Assembly (NCBI RefSeq): GCF_000143415.4
Contig: NW_003314322.1
Coordinates: 1,190,067 to 1,254,066 of the forward strand
Source: Selaginella moellendorffii
Taxonomy: Eukaryota; Streptophyta; Lycopodiopsida; Selaginellales; Selaginellaceae
Direction: 5' to 3'
Length of the DNA stretch: 64,000 nucleotides
Shown: in pieces, positions 39,501 through 48,411 of the stretch
How positions within the stretch are numbered: position 1 is the stretch's first letter
How the letters are laid out: each line of letters opens with the position of its first letter
The notes under the pieces: generated by a model
Told to the model about the DNA's origin: nothing
What the model saw: only the letters and a program-made list of their open reading frames with translations
Databases searched by the model: none
Translations under genes and position numbers: made by a program

Positions 39501-42500
39501 ATGATGAATCCGCTTGTCTCCGTTGGCTGCCTCCCAGAGTTTAACAGGGTTGAAGCTCACCATGTTGTTCCAGGGGTCAAGCAAGTTGTCAAGGAACTGG
39601 TACGTGTAGATTTTATGATAAAAATTTGTCATTGTGGTGTTTATTTCTTCCTCCAGGAAAAGGATTTGCTTCAGCTGGAGTGCTTTGCTGCCTCAAGTTT
39701 TGGAGAGAATGGTGGCGATCTGTGGGAGGCGCTCGTCCATCCCTTCGAACGCATTCTTGATCGCTTGACTGTGGTATGGGGGATTGTTTCGCATCTCAAG
39801 GATGTCAAGGATTCCGACGCTCTTCGAGCTGCTGTGGACGAAGCACAAGTAACTTTACTTGTTCTTTCTCCTGAATTTTAGGACTGTTGTGCAGCCCTTG
39901 AGAACGAACTTTTTGTTGAGATTAGGACAGAGCAAGGCTTTGTATCAGGCGTTTGAGAAGATCTGCAATGGTGCCTTGTTCGATACACTGAACGAAGCTC
40001 AGCAACGAGTTGTAGAAGGTATGTGAGCGCTTCATTTGATCTCTTGTGGAGTTCTCTCTCTTTTGTTTTCTTCAGGACGTTTGAAAGATGCCATACTAAA
40101 TGGAGTGGCACTAGAACATGAGAAGAAAGTGCATTTTAATGAGATCCAACAGGTATATATATGTGTTTGTTCTTGGCTAACATTTCAAAGTTTTGCAGGA
40201 GCTGGAGAAATTACTGAACAAATTCAGTGAAAATGTGCTGGACTCCACCAAGTTGTTTGGGAAGCTGGTGACTGATATTTCTGTTCTTGAAGGCTTGCCG
40301 GAAACGGCTCTTGCTCTTGCTGCACAAGCCGCAGTATCCAACGTAAGATCCTTAAGTTCGCTATTGATAATGCTTTGGTCATGCTGTATTTTTTGCAGGG
40401 ATATGAAGGCGCCAATGCGAAGAGTGGACCGTGGCTGATAACTCTGGACAGTTCCATGTACTCGGCAGTGATGAGATTTGCGAGAAACCGTGACCTTCGC
40501 GAGGAAGTATATCGCGCAGACGTCACAGTGGCCTCCGGAGAGAGTTTTGATAACTTCCCTGTAATTACAAGAATTCTCGAGCTTCGCCAGCAGAAAGCGG
40601 AATTGTTAGGATACGAAAACCATGCTCAGGTAATATTACCTATACATAGAGTCTAAAAAGTTCTTTTTAGTACAGGTGAGTATGCTTCAAAAGATGGCCA
40701 CACTGGATTCTTGTCATGCACTTCTCGAAAAACTGCATAGTTGTTCACGAGATGCTGCTATTCGAGGTCTATGTTCTCTCTGCTATCAAAGCTTATTGCA
40801 AGTGTTTTCTTTTTCGTTGATCTTCGTTTTAGACATGCGGGAGCTTGAGGAATTTGTGAGAAGTGAAAACTCAGAAGAAGATGAGAATTTGTTCCACTGG
40901 GACATTCCATATTGGACGGAGCGCTTCAGGGAGGCCAAGCTTGACATGAATGATGCAAGTTTTCCTTCCAAGGCTTGGTCATATTTACTCACTTTATTTT
41001 GGAATTCTTAGGAGGAACTCAGGCCGTATTTCTCCATGCCTAATGTCATGGATGGCCTGTTCAGCCTTGCGAAGCGCTTGTTTGGCGTCCACATTGAAGA
41101 GTTGGAAGAAAATACACCAGTAAGCGTGCATGCGAAAACTATGATCCATCTATCTCAATCTGAATAACAGGTCTGGGACAAAGAAGTTAAGCTTTACAAG
41201 GTGGCAGAATGCGCCAGTGGAGAAAATCTGGGATACTTTTACCTGGACCCATTCTCGAGGCCGCACCAGAAGAGAAGTGGAAATTGGATGGGCGTAGTCT
41301 TTAACAGAAGCCATGCAGCTGTGCAAAAAGGTGGCGTTGTGCGATTGCCTGTCGCTCATATTGTCTGCAACCAGGCACCACCATTACCCGATCAGCCAAG
41401 CTTGATGACGTTCTATGAGGTAGTAGCAGTAGGCTTTTTTATATTCATGATCTTATGGGTAGCGCTGACAAGTTTGACGGAGCACTTATGATTGAAACTT
41501 TGCAGGTGACAATGCTGTTTCATGAGTTCGGGCATGCTTTGCAGCACCTTTTGAGCAAACAGGACGAGGGTCTTGTGGCTGGATCCGAAGGAATAGAGTG
41601 GGATGCAGTTGAGATTCCCTCCCAGTTTATGGAGAACTGGTGCTATGACAGGTCTGATTCGATTGTAAGAAACTAGTCTTCAACTAATCTCGTGATCGCA
41701 GGAACACTTTGATGAGCTTTGCAGTGCACTATAGAACTGGCCAAGGGCTCCCAGAGGCGCTATATACGAAACTCAAGTCGTCAAGAACGTTTTTCTCGGC
41801 TTCAAACGTTCTTTATCTGGTAAGCCGAATGAAGAAAAGTTTTCTTGGAATAATTTCTCGTTTTTGAATGCACACAGGTTTCCCGATCTCTGATTGATCT
41901 CAAGCTGCATGCAAAGCTCGAAGCCGTGAATTCGAAAGAGATTTACAACTTGTGCAACAAGGTTGCAGGGGAGATATTGATATTACCCCCTTTGCCTGAA
42001 GACAAGTCCATCTGCAAATTCCTCCACTTATTCGCCAGTATGTGTTTTTCCTCTATTTCTAATCTCTCCTGTATTTTTTCTCTTGTTGGTTGTCATTCTT
42101 GTAGCAACTGAGTATGCAGCTGGTTACTATAGCTACCTGGTAAGCTGGCCTCAGAAAACATATCCTGACACTCAAAAAGAATCTTGGTATGATTCTGTGC
42201 AGTGGTCCGAGGTTCTGTCATCAGATGCTTTTGGAGCGTTTGAAGAAGCAGGCCTTGAAAATGAAACTGTGAGTGAAAACAATCAGGTGTGGGAAGCAAT
42301 TGTTTCACTTTTGTATGTTTCACAGGCTGTTAAGGAGGCAGGAAAATTATTTAAGCAGACAATTCTTGAGCTTGGTGGAGGCAGAGCGCCTGCTAAAGTA
42401 AAACTTTTGATAAATTTACACGAAACTCACGACGAGCTCTGCAGGTTTTTGAAGATTTCCGTGGAAGAGGCCCCAGCATAAATGCTCTTCTCAGGCATAG

Positions 42501-42516
42501 AGGTCTCGTGGTATAA
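39501..42516 (+). CDS. M3 oligopeptidase (thimet oligopeptidase/OOP-like)
   Basis: Seventeen exons (39501-39599, 39657-39848, 39895-40018, 40076-40152, 40199-40342, 40399-40629, 40676-40766, 40833-40954, 41012-41119, 41171-41419, 41506-41651, 41702-41819, 41878-42037, 42105-42139, 42203-42268, 42326-42397, 42445-42516) give 701 residues, the family length, with all phases consistent. A zinc metallopeptidase that degrades peptides of ~8-23 residues. The zinc site is HEFGH (codons 41521-41535), with the third ligand in [18 protein letters not shown]. Other landmarks are [38 protein letters not shown] and EYAAGYYSY. No transit peptide is seen, so a cytosolic enzyme is likely. Intron 8 (40955-41011) has a GC donor. 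The 11-codon exon 14 lies between short introns. Confidence 0.95.
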
Positions 42517-42590
42517 ATGTTGGCTGCTTATCTAATAACATAATCACTAAAAAAACCATGACTTCGAAAACAAAATGCTCGTGAGGAGCT
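42517..42590. other. M3 gene 3' flank
   Basis: Short spacer containing the M3 3' UTR before the eS6 relic. Confidence 0.4.
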
Positions 42591-42594
42591 AGCA

Positions 42595-42790
42595 ATGGAG
42601 GACGACGTCCGCGAGTAAACACTGGAATTTCACGGTACACTCCTGCTCCGATCTTAATAAGATGGTTACTCCGTTGACGCTGTGCAGAGAAAGCCCGATC
42701 GCATCAGAGCCGAGGCCGCCGAGTACCGAAAGCTGCTACCTCTTGGCCTCAAGGAGCAGTGATAGCGGTGGGCGTCTCGTTCTCGGTCGC
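42595..42790 (+). pseudogene. eS6 relic downstream of the M3 gene
   Basis: GAGGACGACGTCCGCGAGTA, TGGAATTTCACGG, GGTTACTCCGTTGACGCTGT, GCCGCCGAGTACCGAAAGCT and CTCAAGGAGCAGTGATAG match the last two exons of eS6 in order. The intron is mostly lost, stops are present and parts are deleted. Confidence 0.85.
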
Positions 42791-43158
42791 CTCCACTTGA
42801 ATACAGGCTAAAGTTCATGAAGAAGCTGGAGCCAGACTACGCGCGGACGTAAGCTTCGGGGGCGACTCTTTTCCTTGGGTGAGGACTTATGACAGAAGCA
42901 AAGTGAAGAGAAACGCTGCAGGAGCAAAAATTCTCGAGCGAGTGATATTGGCATGAAGACTTAGATGGAACAACCGATCAGAGAGAGCCGGATCGCTCAT
43001 AACAAACACACGAATTAGAGACAAGCTTGCGTGAGCTGGAGCTGCTATTAGACTAGGAGAACATATGAATTTTATTGAGTGTGGGGTCTCCTAGGGCGAC
43101 CAAAACAACACAGACATCAGCAACGTAATGGAAGAAAGAAAAAAAGATTACCATTTGT
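42791..43158. other. Spacer
   Basis: No gene is supported. It includes the 3' side of the small secreted-protein gene. Confidence 0.35.
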
Positions 43159-43350
43159 TCAGGGCCCATACTTGTTGGTTACATTCGGGCCGCTGATGCT
43201 GGTTCCCGGCCCACTTGGCCATTCGGCTTTGGCATCGTGGCCTCCCTTGAGTGATGGCATTGGCATTGGCATGTCATCTCCATCACCCTGCCCAAAAGAG
43301 CTAGCCACTAGGAGGAGGGTAAAGACAACAAGAAACTTTGCAAGAGTCAT
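43159..43350 (-). CDS. Small secreted peptide precursor (candidate)
   Basis: A 63-residue frame with a clear signal peptide (MTLAKFLVVFTLLLVASSFG) followed by a short Pro/Gly/Ser-rich chain with EWPSGPGTSISGPNVTNKYG near the end. The layout (signal, acidic spacer, small conserved end) is typical of plant peptide hormones, and the SGP motifs recall PIP-type peptides; this is a weak analogy. A TATA box (TATAAAA, 43400-43394) lies 44 bp upstream of the ATG, which supports transcription. No cysteines, so not a defensin-type peptide. Confidence 0.6.
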   Translation of the reverse strand: MTLAKFLVVFTLLLVASSFGQGDGDDMPMPMPSLKGGHDAKAEWPSGPGTSISGPNVTNKYGP

Positions 43351-43393
43351 TGAGAGTATTCGACGAGAGCAAGTTCGTGGTGGATTTGTGTTG

Positions 43394-43400
43394 TTTTATA
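43394..43400 (-). promoter_or_regulatory. TATA box of the small secreted peptide gene
   Basis: CTATAAAAC on the minus strand, 44 bp upstream of the start codon. Distance is suitable for a short 5' UTR. Confidence 0.5.
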
Positions 43401-44038
43401 GCCAAGGATCGTACACCACCAATATGCATGAGCAAGTCATGCTCTTTCTTTCCTTCGTTGTTGGTGGAATAGTCGATTGAATTTAATCTAACACCCGTGG
43501 GATAGCAATTTGTTTCCTGTAACTTGGATTTGATCTTTTCCTTCTTCTCAGGAGCTGGAGTAAACTTGTAGGGCTTTCGACGAGAATGGCTCGAAGAGTA
43601 ACTTTGCCAATGCAAGGTGAACCTTTTCTTTTTCTTTCTTCTTTGTCCAGGCTTTGATCGTGATAAAAATGAGATTATAGAATGTTGCCTTTTACTAGGG
43701 AGTCCCGAGGCTTTGGATTTGTGATGATGGAGACGACGACAAATACCTCCATGATCTCTTCATGGAACTGGATGGTTTTCTCCTGGTGTATGAGGAGTGT
43801 CTAGTTGTTCTTTTCAGGTGTCTCAAATCAAACAAGCAGATCGATCAACTGCTGAGCTTCTATGCTGCAGGCCAAAACAAAACGCGCCCGTTCAATTCCT
43901 GGTAACTAGCTTAGCGTGAGGAAGAAGTTCGCCATGGGGCTATGGCCACAGAGACTGGACTTTCCAAAAGCTAGAGGCTTGACGAGCCCACACACAAATG
44001 CGCGGTGGAAATCCCTTTGGTCGTCATTTGAAGGATGC
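43401..44038. other. Spacer
   Basis: No gene I can support. Short frames are not protein-like. Confidence 0.35.
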
Positions 44039-44395
44039 TTACAAAGCTTGCAAGGATCTTCCCAGGTGAAAGATCGCTATCGCCGAGTTTAGGTCGCCGG
44101 ATCTCACGGAAGGAGAGAGCGCCGTGTTCCAGGCCACCGCGCTCCACTGCGGCATTTGCCCAAACACAAGCTTGGATCGAGCAAAATTTCCTTCGAGGAG
44201 GATAGTCCATGAAACAATCTCTCGCTCGAGAATTCGATCGAAGAGGTATTCCAGCTCGTGGATCCGGCCAAAATGTTCCAGGATCGTGATCCGGGAGATG
44301 ACGCTGGGGAATCGAATGCCATCAAAGATAAGATCCAAATCCCCAGCTTTGGCCGCCGCCGCCCGCTGCGGACACCGCTTCCAAGAACCCTAAAA
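44039..44395 (-). pseudogene. PPR fragment
   Basis: LIFDGIRFPSVISRITILEH, YLFDRILEREIVSWTILLEG and SAVAWNTALSPSVRSGDLNS are two to three PPR motifs with no proper start or complete array. It lies directly downstream of the GASA-like remnant on the same strand. Confidence 0.7.
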
Positions 44396-44399
44396 ACAG

Positions 44400-44742
44400 A
44401 GTAGCATTTTGGCGGGATCTTCCTACACGAATATACCGGGCTCCCAGAGCATCGGTACTTGCACTTTCCTCAACAGTCTGCGAAAGAGAAACAAAGACCC
44501 ATCACTTATACTCGATCCAACCGGCAAAACTAGAAGCTCGAAACTTAAGAAACAGTGAAAGATGTCTCACCGATTCCAGTAAAATCTCTGCTGCCAAGAA
44601 CCACATTGCCATTCTGCCACACACAAAAAGAAAAAGAGATTCGTTAAAACACGATCCCGAAGAACTCAATCAGGCAATGCACCTCGGCAATCACAAAAAT
44701 GAGCAGGACGAGAAATGCTAGCCACTTCAAAGCCAGAGCCAT
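44400..44742 (-). pseudogene. GASA/snakin-like secreted peptide gene, disrupted
   Basis: Exon 1 (44742-44683) is a signal peptide MALALKWLAFLVLLIFVIAE. Exon 2 (44613-44571) encodes NGNVVLGSRDFTG. Exon 3 (from 44477) continues IDC, a TGA stop, then GKCKYRCSGSPVYSC and KIPPKCYS in the same frame. The C...GKCxYRCS pattern and the three-exon layout match plant GASA (gibberellin-stimulated) peptides, in which IDCxGKCxYRCS begins the cysteine domain. The TGA at 44472-44470 cuts the domain, and the rest of the 12-Cys domain is missing. As it stands the product would be a ~37-residue peptide. Confidence 0.6.
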
Positions 44743-45345
44743 TTTGCTAGAACTCCTCCTTTCTACCACGAAAAACACACGTTTTATAAGTCAGGAATTG
44801 ACCTCCCTGTGGAAGAATCACGGCAGCTCAGGTACCTTGTGAAGCTAACTGTATAGTCAGCATAGAATTAAATCTAAAGATTGTCTGTCTGCCAAGCCAT
44901 TGCCAGCCGGCCTTGCGATGGAAGGCTGCTCCATTTAGATATCTTTGCACAATATATCTATCTCGTATAGTCGCCTCTTTGTCTGCCAGATCCTGGAAAA
45001 GAAAGAACTATGATCAAACTCTTTACCTTTTCTTCTTGGCTTAACTAAGAAATGTAGGTTTACGAGAGCCTCGAAGAGCGACCAGCTTATGGGCGATTCA
45101 GTGTTCTCTCCTATATGATACAGACATAACTTCACAGCACCATCTTCTTCTACACTTCTTCTATGCAGAAAGAACATCAAAAGCAGTCGACGAAGATATA
45201 ACATCTCTTTCCTGCCAAATTCTAGGAAACATGAAAGTCTTGAGCTTAGAGTAAGAATATTCTTGAATATTCTTTACTGAAGAATATTCTTAAACTGGGC
45301 GACGAATATGCCTCCATAAACCCTAGATTGCGAGGGAAATGTTTG
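44743..45345. other. Upstream region of GASA-like and long PPR genes
   Basis: Contains the GASA-like 5' flank and the PPR leader region. A short AT-rich inverted AAGAATATTCTT motif cluster at ~45259-45291 is present. No gene supported. Confidence 0.35.
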
Positions 45346-46356
45346 ATGCCTGGGACGCAATGGGCGAGGCGCGCGGCCAGGGAATGCTTGGCTCGAGCTC
45401 GATCGCCGCCGGCATCGCAACGGGGTGGAGGAGGAGGACGGGCAAGCGCTGGCGAGGAGGTGAATCTTGTCGAGCAGCAGCGTGGCTTGATCGCCGCGCT
45501 CCAGGAATGCAAGCAGTCTAGGGATCTCCAGCGAGGTCGCAGGCTGCATTCTCAGGCGCTCGAGAGCGGCGGCGGCCTTGTGCGTAGCATCTACGTCGCG
45601 ACGACGCTGGTGGTTATGTATGCTCGATGCGGCAGCATGGAGGAAGCCCGGCAGGTTTTCGACGGGATGAAATCCAGGAATGTGGTGTCGTGGACGGCTT
45701 TGATCCTCGGCTATGTGGAGAATGGAAGAAGCGAGACTGGCTTGGAGCTGTTCGAGAGGATGGAGAGGGAAGGGTGTAGAGCTGATGCTCGGACTTTCGT
45801 GGCCGGGATCATGGCCTGTGGGAATCTGGCAGCCAAGGAAGGTGGTCAGGGGAATTCTTTGAGCCATGGAAGAGTTCTAGCAGGCAAAGAGTTTGCTTCT
45901 TCTGGAAGAGTTCTAGCAGGCAGAGAAGATGGTTCTCCTGGAAAAGTTCTAGCAGCCAGAGAAGATGGTTCTTCACGGGAAATGTCTTGGCGGGATGAGA
46001 AAGATGTGAAGAAGAGGATCAAGTTACAAGCTCTGGAAAGAGGGAGAGAGATGCATCGACGAGCTGCCGAGGCTGGCTGCGAGATGAACTTGTTCGTGGC
46101 GAATACTCTGGTGGACATGTACTCGCGGTGTGGGAGCCTGGTCAATGCTCGAGCAGTGTTTGAGAGGATGCCGTGTCACAGCTTGGTCTCGTGGACGGCA
46201 CTTATCCAGGGTTGTGTGGAGAATGGAGAAGAAGAGAGAGCGCTGGAGCTCTTTTCACGAATGCAAGAGTCGCGAGGAGGCTCTTTGCCGGATGCTCAAA
46301 CGTTTGTGGCCGTTCTCGCGGCGTGTTCTGCTCTGGCAACGAAAGAGAAAGACATA

Positions 46357-46387
<31 letters not shown>

Positions 46388-48411
46388 AAGAGAGGAAAGC
46401 TTTTTTGAAAGAGAAGGCGCTGGAAACAGGACTGGTGCTTCATTCCGAGGCCGAGAAAGCTGGGGTCACCTCCAACATCTTTGTGGCAAACAAGCTTGTG
46501 GATATGTACTCCAAGTGTGGGAGTATGGAGGATGCGAGAAGAGTTTTTGACAGGATGGCCTTCCACGACGTTGTGACTTGGACGTCTCTCATCCTGGGAT
46601 ATGTAGAAAGCGGAGAAGCAGCATTGGGATTGGAACTCTTCGATCTCTTGGTGACATCTCAGCAAATTTTTCGAGATCCTCGGTTCTTCGTGGCTGGACT
46701 CATGGCCTGTGCTAGTTTGGTGGAGACGAGCAAGGCCGACTGCCTGGAAAGACTGGCTTTTATTCACTCTCAAGCTGGGAAGAGCGGGTGTGACTCGGAC
46801 ATGTTCGTGGCCAGCACTCTGGTGGATTTGTATGCCAAGTGTGGCAGCATTGGAAACGCTCGCGGGGTTTTCAATCGGATGCCTCAACGGGACGTGGTTT
46901 CCTGGACTTCTCTAGTTCTGGGATATGTGGAGAGAGGCCAGGGGGACATGGCTCTGATGCTTTTCTCGCTCATGCAACGTGAAGGTTGCGTTCCAGACGC
47001 TCGGACTTACGTCGCTGCCTTCATGGCTTGTGCGAGCCTGGCCGAGCATAAAGAAGAGTTACTAGATGGAAGAAAGGTCGAGGCTCTCCAGGAAGGAAAG
47101 CGTCTCCACTCGGAGGCTGTGAAGTGTGGCTTTCTCTCGGACAAGGTGGTGGCAAATTCCCTGGTAGACATGTACGCGCGCTGCGGAAGTATGGTGGAAG
47201 CTCGAAAAGCTTTCGACGAGATGCCGAGTCTAGACGTGGTTTCGTGGAATTCACTGCTGCTAGGATATGTTGTTAACGGGGAGAGTGAAGTGAGTTTGGA
47301 GCTGTTCGAGGAAATGCAACGCAAAGGCTGGGATCCGGACGCTCGGACTTTCGTTGCTGTTTTCAAGGCCTGCGGCAACCTGACATCCGAGAAGGAGGAA
47401 TCGACGGCTGAGTGGCTCAAGCGAGGCAGTGCATTCCATCTTCAAGCTTCTCAGTGCGAGCTGGATTCTCACATCTTCGTGGCCAATAGTTTGATCGACA
47501 TGTATGCCAAGTGTGGAAGCTTGGCCGACGCTCGAGCAGTCTTCGACAAAATGGCACTCCACGACTTGGTATCCTGGAACACGCTGCTCTCCGGCTACGC
47601 AGACAATGGAGAGAGCGAGAAAGCTCTCGAAGTCTACAAGCTCATGCGCAAAGAGGAGAGCTCCTCGTGCCGGCCAGACGCTCGAACTTTTGTTCCACTC
47701 TTGAAGGCCTGCTCCAACACCGCAGCTCTGGAAACTGGGAGAGCCATCCACGGCGAAGCTGTGCGGTCGGGAGTGGAAAGCAGTCCATTCCTCGCAGCCT
47801 CTCTGGTGGATTTCTACGGCAAGTGTGGAGGAAACATGGCTCAGGCGGAGCAAGCCTTCGACGTGACTCCAACCAGGAACTTGACGCTGTGGAGCGCTCT
47901 CATGGCTGGCTATGGTCGACTTGGAGACACGAACCAGGTACTTGGGCTGTTCCAGACGCTCGAGGAGACAGGCTTGCGGCTGGACGGAGCTACGTTTTGC
48001 TCGCTTCTCACCGCGTGTAGCCATGCCGGGCTGGTCGACCGGGGAAGAGAAGTTTTCCTCGTGATGGCTTCCAAGTATGGTGTTACTCCTGGCGTGGAGC
48101 ACTACCACTGCCTGGTGGATTTACTGGGACGAGCTGGGCTTGTCGAGGAAGCAGTGAGCGCCGTGAAAAAAATGCCGCTCGGGCCGAGCGTGGTGGCGTG
48201 GAAGACGGTGCTGGCTGCGGCTCGGAAGTGGCAGAAGGTGGAGATTGGAAAGATGGCGTTTCAAGCGTTGGCAGCGCTGGAGGTGGAGGTAGACGAGGAT
48301 CAAGCTGGATCCACGTTTGCGTTGATGGCGAACATCTACGCTGGAGCTGAGATGTGGGAAGAACAGGCACAAGTTCTCAAGCAAAAGAAGAGCTTGTTCT
48401 TGGCAACTTAA
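45346..48411 (+). CDS. Long PLS-class PPR protein
   Basis: A 1021-residue intronless PPR protein with about 25 or more PLS motifs, e.g. IYVATTLVVMYARCGSMEEA, NVVSWTALILGYVENGRSET, VVSWTSLVLGYVERGQGDMA. The start is the ATG at 45346; the leader is Arg-rich. It ends just after an E1-like motif (MANIYAGAEMWEEQAQVLKQ), so it lacks E2 and DYW. Two in-frame expansions sit between motifs: three 36-bp repeats (45868-45975) and nine AGC codons (46360-46386). PPR proteins of this class bind organellar RNA. The frame's last 58 bp overlap the next PPR frame. Confidence 0.9.
45868..45975 (+). repeat. 36-bp minisatellite in the PPR coding region
   Basis: Three tandem 36-bp units (GGAAGAGTTCTAGCAGGC...) encode GRVLAGREDGSP-type repeats between two PPR motifs. 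The length is a multiple of three, so the frame is kept. Confidence 0.9.
46360..46386 (+). repeat. (AGC)9 microsatellite coding for Ser
   Basis: Nine AGC codons after one TCC give a run of ten serines in a loop between PPR motifs. Confidence 0.95.

Noticed and set aside
47260-48108. Minus-strand 282-codon frame in the PPR gene
   Set aside because: Antisense of PPR motifs; no domain of its own.
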